DNA of 64,000 nucleotides from Micromonospora sp. WMMD980 (GCF_029626035.1 NZ_JARUBE010000003.1:3100001-3164000); one strand, 5' to 3'. Counted from the stretch's first letter, positions 1 to 7,416 are shown. The notes: a model not told the origin generated them from the letters alone. Made by a program: numbers and translations.

Positions 1-1
1 C

Positions 2-265
2 ATCGTCCGGGAGATCACCGGGGAACACCGCACGGTGGGCGTTGCCCCTATCCCCTACCGCAGCCGGCACGCCGCCGAGGGCGAGGCAGAGCGCACCGAG
101 GATTACGCCCCGCGCCGGGACGGCTCGCAGTCGATGGAGAACACCGGCTTTCTCCTGACGTACCCGGCGCTGTACCGCGAGCGCTATCGGCAACCGCTGC
201 GGCAGTGGCGGGCCGAGCTGGAAGACGAGCCGTGGGGATTTACCCGTGACTACGACGCGCGCTGA
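2..265 (+). CDS. 3' end of an unrecognised mobile-element gene (5' partial)
   Basis: The frame is open from the window edge and ends in TGA at 263-265, so only the last 87 residues are visible. The peptide is rich in Arg, Glu and Tyr, with no membrane segment or motif I recognise. Third positions are G/C rich, which supports real coding. The next gene starts at a GTG 20 bases before this stop, so the two are probably translationally coupled. It belongs to the mobile element whose right end lies near 4190. The family cannot be named from this fragment. Confidence 0.6.
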   Translation: MVREITGEHRTVGVAPIPYRSRHAAEGEAERTEDYAPRRDGSQSMENTGFLLTYPALYRERYRQPLRQWRAELEDEPWGFTRDYDAR

Positions 266-599
266 CTTCGCTCTGTATGTGGACGAGCTGACCGGGTGCG
301 AGTGCGGGCCCTGCCGGGCGACCGGCCCGGGTGCGCTGGCGATCCGGCTCGGGATGCTCCGGGCCGGCGCGCACCGCCGGGTGACGCTCGCAGAGCACGC
401 CGCAGAGGCCCGCGAGGTGAAGGCCGGCCGCCTGGCCTACCTTCGTGCCTCCGGTGCCTCTGCGGCTCACCTGGCGGCAGCGGAGCGCGGCTACGCGAAA
501 TATGCGGGCTACATGCGGGATGGCATCGGGGCCGGCCTGACGCCGGACACCCCGGGCCGTTGGTCGACCCCGCGCGTGTCGACTCGCGGACTTGCGTGA
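246..599 (+). CDS. Hypothetical protein of the integrated element, 117 aa
   Basis: GTG start inside the end of the previous gene (20-base overlap), TGA at 597-599. The protein has two cysteines close together near residue 18 (ECGPC) and an alanine-rich helical middle with a Tyr-rich patch (YAKYAGYM). No known domain is recognised. Its 3' end overlaps the -35 box of the promoter at 592-620 and a palindrome at 573-588, so transcription of this gene runs directly into the regulated promoter of the next unit. Codon bias supports a real gene; function unknown. Confidence 0.55.
   Translation: MTTTRADFALYVDELTGCECGPCRATGPGALAIRLGMLRAGAHRRVTLAEHAAEAREVKAGRLAYLRASGASAAHLAAAERGYAKYAGYMRDGIGAGLTPDTPGRWSTPRVSTRGLA
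573..588. promoter_or_regulatory. Auxiliary palindrome beside the first regulated promoter
   Basis: CGCGTGTCGACTCGCG is an inverted repeat with one mismatched pair around GTCGAC. It shares the CGACTCGCG half with the operator that starts four bases downstream, so it may be a second binding site for the same regulator. It lies inside the 3' end of the preceding gene. Confidence 0.4.
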
Positions 600-620
600 T
601 ACGACTCGCGCAAGTACGGT
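592..620 (+). promoter_or_regulatory. Promoter with embedded palindromic operator (copy A)
   Basis: TTGCGT (592-597), a 17-base spacer and TACGGT (615-620) form a sigma-70-like promoter. The palindrome TTGCGTGATACGACTCGCGCAA (split as TTGCGTGATAC / GACTCGCGCAA, 592-613) covers the -35 box and the spacer. The same layout recurs at 1810 and 3692. A repressor bound here would block RNA polymerase. The first start codon downstream is ATG 657. Confidence 0.7.
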
Positions 621-656
621 CGTTTACACGCACCCCGGACAGCGAAGGAGCCCCCG

Positions 657-1238
657 ATGACGACGACCTACGGCACCCGCGAGGAATGGCTGACCGCAGC
701 CGTCGAGGCCATGCGCCCGCTCTTCGCGGAGGTGGGCGAGACGATCCCGACCGTGCGCGTGTCGGTCGGCTGGCCCGGCGGCAAGGGCAAGAAGAACGCC
801 ACGATCGGGCAGTGCTGGCCGACCGGCCTCGCCGGTGACAAGGTCGCGCAGATTTTCATCTCGCCCGTGCTGGACAAGCCGGCCGACATCCTCGCGACGC
901 TCGCGCATGAGCTGGTGCACGCAGTGGACGACTGCGCGAACCAGCACAAGGGCCGCTTCGTGAAGATCGCGAAGGCCATCGGCCTCACGGGCAAGATGAC
1001 CGCCACCGTCGCGGGTGACGAGCTGGCCGGGCGGCTGGCCGCGATCGCGAAGACCCTAGGCGACTTCCCGCATGGCCGGCTGAGCCTGGTCAGCGGCAGC
1101 GAGAAGAAGCAGTCAACCCGGATGATCAAGTGCGAGTGCGGTGACTGCGGCTACACCGCGCGGACAACCCGGAAATGGCTCGACGAGTACGGAGCCCCGA
1201 TCTGCCCCTGCAACAAAGAGCCGATGGGCGTCGCGTGA
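657..1238 (+). CDS. SprT-like zinc metalloprotease with C-terminal zinc ribbon
   Basis: 193 aa, ATG start preceded by GAAGGAG. Residues 84-88 read HELVH, the HExxH zinc-protease signature of the SprT family, with a likely third ligand at H97 in NQHKGRF. The C-terminus carries a zinc ribbon (C159, C161, C164, then C183, C185), as in full-length SprT proteins. SprT/Spartan relatives cut proteins crosslinked to DNA, so a role in element replication or transfer is possible, but that is inference. It is the first gene after operator copy A, and the 167-aa gene at 1259 follows after 20 bases. Small SprT-like proteins are common on actinobacterial phages and integrative elements. Confidence 0.8.
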   Translation: MTTTYGTREEWLTAAVEAMRPLFAEVGETIPTVRVSVGWPGGKGKKNATIGQCWPTGLAGDKVAQIFISPVLDKPADILATLAHELVHAVDDCANQHKGRFVKIAKAIGLTGKMTATVAGDELAGRLAAIAKTLGDFPHGRLSLVSGSEKKQSTRMIKCECGDCGYTARTTRKWLDEYGAPICPCNKEPMGVA

Positions 1239-1258
1239 GCGGCGCGGAAGGAGCACGA

Positions 1259-1762
1259 ATGACGGAACAGACGACCGTGAGCGCCTTGGAGGTGGGCGCG
1301 CGAATCCTGGTCGACGCCTCCCCCGGGCCGGTCGCGCTGGCGAAGACGACGGACTTCGTACAGGTCGCCGCAGTGACCGCGCTCTACAAGGCCGGGCGCA
1401 AGCGGGGCGTCGTGACCGACCTCGGCGAGATCATCGCCGGGCCAACGACACGGGTTTTCCTCGCCGCCACGCCCACACCGGAGGAGGTCACCGCGGACTC
1501 CCCCGACCCGGACCCGCTCCCCGCGCCGGCTGGCATCGTCTGGGCCTCGGTAAGCCTGAACGCCGCCGGCCGCGTGACGCCCGGAAGCGAGATCACCGCA
1601 GGCGACCGCACCGGCCCCGTACCGCCGGCCGCCGCCGACGGCGCTACGGACGCCCCGTCCCGGCTGGCCGCCGCGCTGGCGGCGATCGGCTACGAGCCGG
1701 CCGGCCGGTGGGCGTTGAAGAACGGCGCGGCTACCTGCCCCGTGCGGCCGATCCACCCCTGA
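1259..1762 (+). CDS. Hypothetical mobile-element protein, 167 aa
   Basis: ATG start with AAGGAG eight bases upstream. I chose this start over GTG codons further upstream because of the ribosome binding site and the spacing from the SprT-like gene. The N-terminal 70 residues look like a small mixed alpha/beta domain, followed by a Pro/Ala/Asp-rich linker (about 72-90) and a C-terminal segment containing GYEPAGRWALKNG. No family is recognised. It ends immediately before a strong hairpin terminator at 1766-1809, so it closes the transcription unit that begins at promoter copy A. Confidence 0.6.
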   Translation: MTEQTTVSALEVGARILVDASPGPVALAKTTDFVQVAAVTALYKAGRKRGVVTDLGEIIAGPTTRVFLAATPTPEEVTADSPDPDPLPAPAGIVWASVSLNAAGRVTPGSEITAGDRTGPVPPAAADGATDAPSRLAAALAAIGYEPAGRWALKNGAATCPVRPIHP

Positions 1763-1765
1763 CGC

Positions 1766-1809
1766 AAGGCCCCGTGACCTGGATTTCCTCCGGGCGCGGG
1801 GCCTTCGTG
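1766..1809 (+). terminator. Hairpin terminator closing the SprT unit
   Basis: AAGGCCCCG (1766-1774) pairs perfectly with CGGGGCCTT (1797-1805), followed by a short T-containing tail. It starts four bases after the stop of the 167-aa gene and ends where promoter copy B begins. Confidence 0.65.
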
Positions 1810-1838
1810 TTGCGCGAGCCGACTCACGCATGTACTCT
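1810..1838 (+). promoter_or_regulatory. Promoter with embedded palindromic operator (copy B)
   Basis: TTGCGC (1810-1815), exactly 17 bases, then TACTCT (1833-1838). The palindrome TGCGCGAGCC/GACTCACGCA (1811-1830) covers the -35 box and spacer. It matches copy C at 19 of 20 positions. It sits directly after a terminator and 39 bases before GTG 1877. Confidence 0.72.
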
Positions 1839-1876
1839 CGTTTATACACCGCCGGAAACCACGCAAGGAGCACGCC

Positions 1877-2131
1877 GTGACGACCACCTACTACGCCGCC
1901 ACCGCCCACCAGCGCCTGATGTTCCGGGCCGTGGACGCGATCTACGACGGCTTGGAGGCCGGCGAGGGTCTGCGCACCGTCACCGCCCGCGTCGCCGTGG
2001 ACCTGGCGAACGAAGCGATTGCCGCTGGCGCGACCCGCGCAGAGGGCTTGGAGATCGGCCGCGAGGTCTGCGCCGTGGCGCTCGACATTCAGCGCGACCT
2101 GATGGCCCGCCGCCCGGCTTCGGCTGCCTGA
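1877..2131 (+). CDS. Small hypothetical mobile-element protein, 84 aa
   Basis: GTG start with AAGGAG eight bases upstream. The predicted product is almost entirely alpha-helical and alanine-rich (AVDAIYDGLEAGEGL, VAVDLANEAIAAGA), without Cys pairs or membrane segments. It is the first gene of the four-gene unit driven by promoter copy B (1877, 2160, 2672, 2809). No known domain is recognised. The start resembles the SprT-like protein (MTTTY), which may only reflect shared translation-initiation context. Confidence 0.55.
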   Translation: MTTTYYAATAHQRLMFRAVDAIYDGLEAGEGLRTVTARVAVDLANEAIAAGATRAEGLEIGREVCAVALDIQRDLMARRPASAA

Positions 2132-2159
2132 AGCCCCTCCCATCCCGAAAGGACAGTCC

Positions 2160-2639
2160 GTGACCCTCGCCCCGACCGCGACCGCCGTCAACCGCTACGG
2201 CGTCGAAATCGTGCCCGGCCCCTACCTCGCCTCCGTCGGCGTATGCCAGTGGTGCGCGCAGCCCGTCGCGATGGACGCGGAGAACGACCTGTACCGCTCC
2301 GCGACGACCGGCCGCGCGATGTGCTCGCCTGAAGACCGGGGCGCGACGTGCGTCGTCAAGGGCTACGCGGCGCACGGCATCGACCCGCTCTCGCTGAAAG
2401 ATCACGACTTCCGCTGCTCGTGTCAGCGCTCGATCGTCCACATTCCGGCCGCAGGGTCGCAAGCCCCGTACCCACACCCGGACCGCATCCCCGAGCACTG
2501 CGGCCAGCCCGCCCGGCTAACCCTGGACGCCTGGGTCTGCCGACACGTCGAGTTCACCTGGCCGAAGCCCGGCAAGCGCGGCACCGGCCGCCCGACCCGT
2601 CGCGCCTGCGGCTGGACCGTCCCGACCTCGGCCGCCTGA
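2160..2639 (+). CDS. Cys-rich hypothetical protein, possible zinc binder, 159 aa
   Basis: GTG start 28 bases after the previous stop, with GAAAGGACA upstream. Cysteines come in pairs or with histidines: CQWC (29-32), RCSC near 85, HCGQ near 113, VCRH near 128 and ACGW near 150. That pattern suggests one or two zinc knuckles. The C-terminus is basic (PGKRGTGRPTRR). No named family is recognised; small zinc-ribbon proteins of this kind are frequent cargo of actinobacterial integrative elements. It lies second in the operon from promoter copy B. Confidence 0.55.
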   Translation: MTLAPTATAVNRYGVEIVPGPYLASVGVCQWCAQPVAMDAENDLYRSATTGRAMCSPEDRGATCVVKGYAAHGIDPLSLKDHDFRCSCQRSIVHIPAAGSQAPYPHPDRIPEHCGQPARLTLDAWVCRHVEFTWPKPGKRGTGRPTRRACGWTVPTSAA

Positions 2640-2671
2640 AGCCTCTCCCCTATCTCCCGAAAGGACACCTC

Positions 2672-2812
2672 GTGAAGCTCCGCATCATCCGTGACTTCCT
2701 TGGCGCGCTCGCCGACGCCGTCCGCCCCGAGACGCCGGCCGCCCGCGAGATCCGCGAGCGCGAAGAGCTAAAGGCCCGGCTTCGCACCGGCCAGAACGGA
2801 GGCGTGAAGTGA
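2672..2812 (+). CDS. 46-aa basic helical peptide upstream of the SpdB-like gene
   Basis: GTG start with AAAGGACA eight bases upstream. The product begins MKLRIIRDFLGALADAV and continues as a charged helix (REIREREELKARL). Its stop overlaps the GTG start of the next gene (GTGAAGTGA), the usual sign of translational coupling. Its size, codon bias and ribosome binding site support it as real. Function unknown; being coupled to a membrane transfer-type protein, it may act with it. Confidence 0.55.
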   Translation: MKLRIIRDFLGALADAVRPETPAAREIREREELKARLRTGQNGGVK

Positions 2813-3633
2813 AGGCGACGGGGCGCGGCTGGGCCTACTTCGGCGCGATCCTCGGCGGCGCGCTGTCCGTCGCGGCGAACGTCGCACACTCCTACATCGC
2901 TGGCGATCCGTCTTGGCTGAAGGTCGTCTTCTCGGTCGCGTGGCCGGTCCTACTCTTCGTCGGTATCGAGGTCTTAGCGCGGGTCGCCTTCCCGAAGGGT
3001 GCCGGCTACGCGCTGCTGCGGTTCGTCGGCGTGGGCCTGGTCGCCCTGGTCGCCGCGATCGTGTCCTACCGGCACCTGTCCGGCCTGTTCGCGCACTACG
3101 GCGAAGACGCGGTGACGGTCGTCCTGGGCCCGGTGGCGATTGACGGCCTGCTGGCTGTCTGCTCGGCCGCGATGATCCTCACCGCCCGGAAGCGGGCACT
3201 CGCTGCGGCCGACCCCGCGCAGGCCCCGATGCGTGAGACGACCCCCGCAACCCCTGATGAGGGGCCCGAGGAGCGCCCGCAACCCCCGGCCCCTACCGAG
3301 GACACCCCCGAGCCCGTCCAGCCCGCCGTAGACCCTCTCCCGACCCCCGCGCCGGCCGTTGTCCCGGCGATGACTGAGGCCCCGGCCGAGCCAAACACGC
3401 CGGACATCCTGACGACCGCCGTCGCGATCCCGCCGGCCCCGTCGGGCGGCCGTCCGGCGACGCAAACTCGCGCGCTGGCCGAGCTGCTAAAGACGGAGAA
3501 CCCCGACCGGACGCAGCAGCACATCGCGACGATGCTCGGCATGTCCCGATGGGCCTTGCGCGACGCGTTGAAGGCCACCGCCCCGAGGCCGTCGAGCCCG
3601 CCGAAGTTGGAGCTTGTCAGCACTGACGCGTGA
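2809..3633 (+). CDS. SpdB-like DUF2637 membrane protein with C-terminal helix-turn-helix
   Basis: 274 aa, GTG start overlapping the previous stop by four bases. Four hydrophobic segments lie at about 9-28, 36-57, 67-88 and 101-125. They are followed by a Pro/Glu/Ala-rich linker (about 135-220) and a C-terminal region (about 225-262; TQQHIATMLGMSRWALRDALK) that reads as a helix-turn-helix. This is the layout of DUF2637 proteins, known as SpdB-type spread proteins of Streptomyces plasmids and actinomycete integrative conjugative elements. They are linked to movement of the element between mycelial compartments. The gene is last in the unit from promoter copy B and is followed by a hairpin terminator. 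Confidence 0.75.
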   Translation: MKATGRGWAYFGAILGGALSVAANVAHSYIAGDPSWLKVVFSVAWPVLLFVGIEVLARVAFPKGAGYALLRFVGVGLVALVAAIVSYRHLSGLFAHYGEDAVTVVLGPVAIDGLLAVCSAAMILTARKRALAAADPAQAPMRETTPATPDEGPEERPQPPAPTEDTPEPVQPAVDPLPTPAPAVVPAMTEAPAEPNTPDILTTAVAIPPAPSGGRPATQTRALAELLKTENPDRTQQHIATMLGMSRWALRDALKATAPRPSSPPKLELVSTDA

Positions 3634-3646
3634 CCAACGTCGAGAG

Positions 3647-3680
3647 CGCCCGCCCTGGACTCCCCCGGGGCGGGCGTTTT
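3647..3680 (+). terminator. Intrinsic terminator after the SpdB-like gene
   Basis: CGCCCGCCCT (3647-3656) pairs with GGGGCGGGCG (3667-3676), nine of ten bases, followed by TTTT. It lies 14 bases after the stop codon. Confidence 0.75.
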
Positions 3681-3691
3681 CGTTTCGATAC

Positions 3692-3720
3692 TTGCGCGAG
3701 TCGACTCACGCATCTAGTCT
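3692..3720 (+). promoter_or_regulatory. Promoter with embedded palindromic operator (copy C)
   Basis: TTGCGC (3692-3697), 17 bases, TAGTCT (3715-3720). The palindrome TGCGCGAGTC/GACTCACGCA (3693-3712) has a single mismatched pair and is the cleanest of the three copies. It begins 12 bases after a terminator and serves the 110-aa gene at 3763. Confidence 0.75.
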
Positions 3721-3762
3721 GATCTCAACGCCGGAACGCCGGCCCTACCGAAGGAGCCACCC

Positions 3763-4095
3763 ATGACCGCCACCGTCACCGCCGCCGACATCCGGGCCGC
3801 CAAGGCTTCCGCTGCCCGCGCCGCCGCGAACCTCTCGGATGGCGAGCTGGCGCACGCCGTGACCGTCGTCCGCCGCCTGGTAAGCGAGAACCTGGCTTAC
3901 GACTGGGCCGCCGAGGTTCTGGCCGCCGAGGTCGCCCGTCGCAAGCCGGCCGTCCTCGGTGACCGGGTCGAGATCATCGACGGTGAGGGCCTGTCGGGCG
4001 AGGTGGTCGAGACGTTCGCCGAGTGGGTCGCCGTCGACCTGGGCGGGTACGAGCCGCGCTGCTTCCGTCAGAAGCAGGTGCGGCGGGTCGTCTGA
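3763..4095 (+). CDS. Hypothetical protein at the right end of the element, 110 aa
   Basis: ATG start with GAAGGAGC eight bases upstream. The N-terminal 60 residues are helical (DIRAAKASAARAAANL...LSDGEL). The C-terminal half looks like a small beta-barrel (GDRVEIIDGEG, WVAVDLGGY). It ends in a basic tail (RQKQVRRVV). No family is recognised. It is the sole gene between promoter copy C and the terminator at 4111, and the last gene before the element boundary. Confidence 0.6.
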   Translation: MTATVTAADIRAAKASAARAAANLSDGELAHAVTVVRRLVSENLAYDWAAEVLAAEVARRKPAVLGDRVEIIDGEGLSGEVVETFAEWVAVDLGGYEPRCFRQKQVRRVV

Positions 4096-4110
4096 CCCGC
4101 TCGGCCGCAG

Positions 4111-4145
4111 GCCCCGCCCCGGACTCCCCGGGTGCGGGGCTTTTT
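4111..4145 (+). terminator. Intrinsic terminator at the element boundary
   Basis: GCCCCGC (4111-4117) pairs with GCGGGGC (4134-4140), followed directly by TTTTT. It insulates the element from the truncated pirin gene downstream. Confidence 0.75.
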
Positions 4146-4150
4146 GCTGT

Positions 4151-4819
4151 ATGCCCGACTTTCCATGTGCGTCTGTAGGTATCTCCGTGGGCAGCGGCCT
4201 GCTGCACATCGAGGCGCCGCCGGAGCACCTGGTGATGAGCGGCGGCCTGTTCCACGGCCTGCAGCTCTGGGTCAACCTGCCCCGGGTGGCCAAGATGAGT
4301 GCCCCGCGCTACCAGGACATCCGCGGCCGGGAGTCGGCGCTGCTGACCACGCCGGACGGCGGCGGCCTGATCCGGGTGATCGCCGGTGCGGTCGCCGGGC
4401 ACCGGGGTCCGGGCTCGACCCACACCCCGATCACCATCGCGCACGTGACGTTGCAGCCCGGCGCGGAGCTGAGCCTGCCCTGGCGGGCCGACTTCAACGC
4501 GCTGGTCTACGTGCTCGCCGGCCGGGGCACGGTGGGCACCGACCGGCAGCCGATCCGGCTCGGCCAGCTCGCCGTGCACGGGCCCGGCGACGCGCTGCGG
4601 ATCACCGCCGACCGCACGCAGGACGGCAACACCCCGACGTTGGAGCTGTATCTCATGGGCGGGCAACCGATCCGTGAGCCGGTGGCGCACTACGGCCCGT
4701 TCGTGATGAACACCCGGGCCGAGCTGATCCAGGCGGTGGAGGACTTCCAGGCCGGCCGGCTCGGGGTGGTTCCGAGCGGGCGGGTGCCGCACAGCGACGG
4801 CCCGGGCGACCGCCCCTGA
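4151..4819 (+). pseudogene. Pirin family gene, 5' end removed by the integrated element
   Basis: From about 4190 the frame encodes the middle and C-terminal part of a pirin-like bicupin: GSGLLHIE, GGLFHGLQLWVNLP, the PRYQDI segment and the C-terminal cupin, about 210 residues. Full-length pirins are about 300 or more residues, and the N-terminal part with the metal-binding HPHRGFET-type motif is absent. The frame could begin at ATG 4151 (222 aa) inside element-derived sequence, but that start has no ribosome binding site and directly follows a terminator. I read it as a gene cut by insertion of the element at 1-4190; the missing 5' part should lie at the other end of the element. Confidence 0.75.
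4180..4195. other. Probable right attachment junction of the integrated element
   Basis: Pirin homology begins abruptly at GTG GGC AGC GGC (4187-4198), which encodes the start of the conserved GSGLLH segment. Upstream of it the sequence is element-like and ends in a terminator. The exact crossover cannot be fixed without the left junction, which is outside the window. Confidence 0.55.
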
Positions 4820-4869
4820 CCCGGTGGAGAACGCCCGGGCGCTCCGGTTCGCCGGTGCGCCCGGGCGGC

Positions 4870-4998
4870 TCAGGAGACGGCGAAGATCCCGGCCACCCCG
4901 AGGATCACCATCAACAGGACCGCCACCAGCGCACCCCGCTCCCCCTCCACCGCCCGGTCGCGGCCGTCGGTCACGGTGTTCGTCGTCTCGGCGGGCAT
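4870..4998 (-). CDS. Small single-pass membrane protein, 42 aa
   Basis: ATG at 4998 (minus strand) with GGAGG seven bases upstream, stop at 4870. The first 25 residues are polar and charged. The last 20 (LVAVLLMVILGVAGIFAV) form one transmembrane helix at the very C-terminus, so the protein is likely tail-anchored. No family is recognised. The good ribosome binding site and isolated position support it. Confidence 0.55.
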   Translation of the reverse strand: MPAETTNTVTDGRDRAVEGERGALVAVLLMVILGVAGIFAVS

Positions 4999-5143
4999 GT
5001 CGGTGCCTCCTTGAGTTTCGGGGTCCAGGGGTCCGGGGTACCCCAGGCGCATGCCACCGCCGCCGACCTGCTGCGTCGTGGTGCGGGGCCCGACCGGGGG
5101 TCCTACCGTGTGAGGACGTCATCGACCTCGGGAGGATGGAAAC

Positions 5144-6733
5144 GTGACCTTGCGGGACTGGTTTCTCACCGCACAGGAACGCGCCAACCCGAGGTCCGAG
5201 TTACCCGTCTGGACCGATGGAAACCTCGTCGAGCCGCTCATTCACGGCGCCGCGTACTTCGACCGGCTGGTCAGCGAGGTGGAGGCACTGCGCGCCGGTG
5301 ACCACCTGTTCTTCACCGACTGGCGCGGCGACCCGGACGAGCTGATGCGTCCGGACGGGCCGACCGTGGTCCAACTCTTCGCCCGGGCCGCCCAGCGCGG
5401 GGTGATCGTCAAGGGGCTGATCTGGCGCTCCCACCTCGACCCCCTCTCCTACAGCGAGGCGGAGAACCGCGACCTCAGCGAGACGCTCCGCGCGGCCGGC
5501 GGTGAGGTGCTGCTCGACCAGCGGGTCCGGCGCGGCGGCTCGCACCACCAGAAGCTGGTGGTGCTGCGCCGCCCCGACGACCCGAGCCGGGACGTCGCGT
5601 TCGCCGGCGGCATCGACCTGTGCCACAGCCGCCGGGACGACGCCACGCACGCCGGCGACCCGCAGGCGGTGGGCATGTCCCCCCGGTACGGCCCGACCCC
5701 ACCCTGGCACGACGTGCAGCTCGCGCTGCGCGGCCCGGTGGTCGGCGCGCTCGACACCACGTTCCGCGAGCGGTGGACCGACCCGATGCCGCTGGACTCG
5801 GAGAACCCGTTCGCCTACCTGCGGGACCGGATGCGCGACTCGGACCTCACCCCGGACCCGCTGCCCGCGCAGCCGGCCGACCCGCCGCCGCTCGGCCCGC
5901 ACCACGTGCAGGTGCTGCGCACCTACCCGGCGGTCCGCCCGCGCTACTCGTTCGCCCCGGACGGCGAGCGCACCGTGGCCCGCGGCTACACCAAGGCGGT
6001 CCGCCGGGCCCGGCGGCTGATCTACCTGGAGGACCAGTACCTCTGGTCCACCGAGGTGGCCGAGCTGTTCGCCCAGGCCCTGCGCGAGCATCCGGAACTG
6101 CACCTGGTGGCCGTGGTGCCCCGGCATCCCGACGTAGACGGCCGGCTGGCGCTGCCGCCGAACATGGTGGGCCGCGAGCAGGCGCTGTCACTGTGCCAAC
6201 GGGCCGCTCCGGCACGGGTGCACGTCTTCGACGTGGAGAACCACGAGGGAAACCCGGTCTACGTGCATGCCAAGGTCTGCGTGGTGGACGACGTCTGGAC
6301 CAGCGTGGGCAGCGACAACTTCAACCGCCGCTCCTGGACCCACGACAGCGAGCTGTCCTGCGCCGTGCTCGACGACACCCGCGACGAGCGGGCGCCCGTC
6401 GACCCGGCCGGGCTGGGCGACGGCGCCCGCGTCTTCGCCCGCGACCTGCGACTGCGGCTGTGGCGCGAGCACCTGGACCGCGATCCGGACGGCGCGCAGG
6501 ACGACGACCTGCTGGACCCGGCGGACGCGGTGGCGGCGATCGACGCGGCGGCCGAGGCACTCGACCGCTGGCACGCCGGCGGTCGCGTCGGACCCCGTCC
6601 GCCCGGCCGGTTGCGGCCGCACCGCCCCGAACGACTGCCCTGGCGTACGCGGGTCTGGGCACTGCCGGCGTACCGGCTCGTCTACGACCCGGACGGCAGG
6701 CCGCTGCGGGCCCGGCGCGCCGGCACCTGGTGA
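5144..6733 (+). CDS. Phospholipase D family protein
   Basis: 529 aa, GTG start with GGGAGGATG upstream. Two HKD-type regions are visible. The first has H135-Q-K137 followed by a glycine-rich FAGGID segment; the usual Asp four residues after Lys is replaced by R142. The second, H375-A-K377 with D382 and GSDNFN, is canonical. The protein is soluble, without a signal peptide. The family hydrolyses or exchanges phosphodiester bonds of phospholipids; cardiolipin synthases share the fold, but the membrane anchor of those enzymes is missing here. The last 52 bases overlap the convergent gene at 6682. The altered first motif makes substrate prediction uncertain. Confidence 0.8.
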   Translation: MTLRDWFLTAQERANPRSELPVWTDGNLVEPLIHGAAYFDRLVSEVEALRAGDHLFFTDWRGDPDELMRPDGPTVVQLFARAAQRGVIVKGLIWRSHLDPLSYSEAENRDLSETLRAAGGEVLLDQRVRRGGSHHQKLVVLRRPDDPSRDVAFAGGIDLCHSRRDDATHAGDPQAVGMSPRYGPTPPWHDVQLALRGPVVGALDTTFRERWTDPMPLDSENPFAYLRDRMRDSDLTPDPLPAQPADPPPLGPHHVQVLRTYPAVRPRYSFAPDGERTVARGYTKAVRRARRLIYLEDQYLWSTEVAELFAQALREHPELHLVAVVPRHPDVDGRLALPPNMVGREQALSLCQRAAPARVHVFDVENHEGNPVYVHAKVCVVDDVWTSVGSDNFNRRSWTHDSELSCAVLDDTRDERAPVDPAGLGDGARVFARDLRLRLWREHLDRDPDGAQDDDLLDPADAVAAIDAAAEALDRWHAGGRVGPRPPGRLRPHRPERLPWRTRVWALPAYRLVYDPDGRPLRARRAGTW

Positions 6734-7416
6734 CCCGGCTTCGGCTCGACCGGTAATTCCGGTCGGGCCGGGTAGGCGAAGGACACCCGGGGTGAGTAGA
6801 ACCCCCAGCAGACGTGCAGCGGGTTGGCCGGGCGCAGCGCGTAGACCGGGTGCTCGGGCACCAGGAACTCCACCGACTCCACCTCGAACGGCGAGACCGG
6901 CTCGGCCACGTACGGATAGTCGGTGACGACCAGTTCCCCGTCGCGGCGGGTGAGGTAGCGGTGGTGGCCGCTGTGGGCCGCGGTGCCGGTGTCACCGGCC
7001 CGGGCGGTGACCCGGATCAGCGGCCGGCCGTCGGCCCAGGTTTCCGCGGTGAGTCGGCCGCCCCGCAGCTCGAGCCGCGTCACGCCCTCCGTGGCGGGGG
7101 CGCCACGGGCGGCGGCGTACTGCCGGACCCGGGTGCTCGACGCCAGGTAGTGCGCCCACCAGCCGCCCGGGGTCTCCCCGTCCGGTGGCGCCATGCCCGC
7201 CAGTGAGACGCCCAGGTAGGTCAGCGAGTAGGCGCCGAAGCCCGAGGTCTGCGTCTCGTCGTCGACCACGTACTGGCAGGAGAAGACCTGCCGCTCCGGA
7301 TGCGGGCAGAGCGCGGCGGGAACCAACGCCGCGGCCGCGTCGGGGTCCGCCGGAAGCCAGCTGAACAGCAGCGTCCGGGCGTTGATGACGAGTTGCGGCG
7401 CGGCGGGATCCAGCAC
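6682..7416 (-). CDS. Acetoacetate decarboxylase-like / DUF2071-type protein
   Basis: 244 aa, start ATG 7416. The sequence (NARTLLFSWLPAD at the start, FSCQYVVDDE, YSLTYLGVSLAG, WWAHYLASS) resembles acetoacetate decarboxylase-fold proteins of actinobacteria, most of which have no proven reaction. No catalytic Lys assignment can be made with confidence. The C-terminal 17 codons overlap the 3' end of the phospholipase D gene on the other strand. Function is inferred from fold resemblance only. Confidence 0.55.
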   Translation of the reverse strand: MLDPAAPQLVINARTLLFSWLPADPDAAAALVPAALCPHPERQVFSCQYVVDDETQTSGFGAYSLTYLGVSLAGMAPPDGETPGGWWAHYLASSTRVRQYAAARGAPATEGVTRLELRGGRLTAETWADGRPLIRVTARAGDTGTAAHSGHHRYLTRRDGELVVTDYPYVAEPVSPFEVESVEFLVPEHPVYALRPANPLHVCWGFYSPRVSFAYPARPELPVEPKPGHQVPARRARSGLPSGS

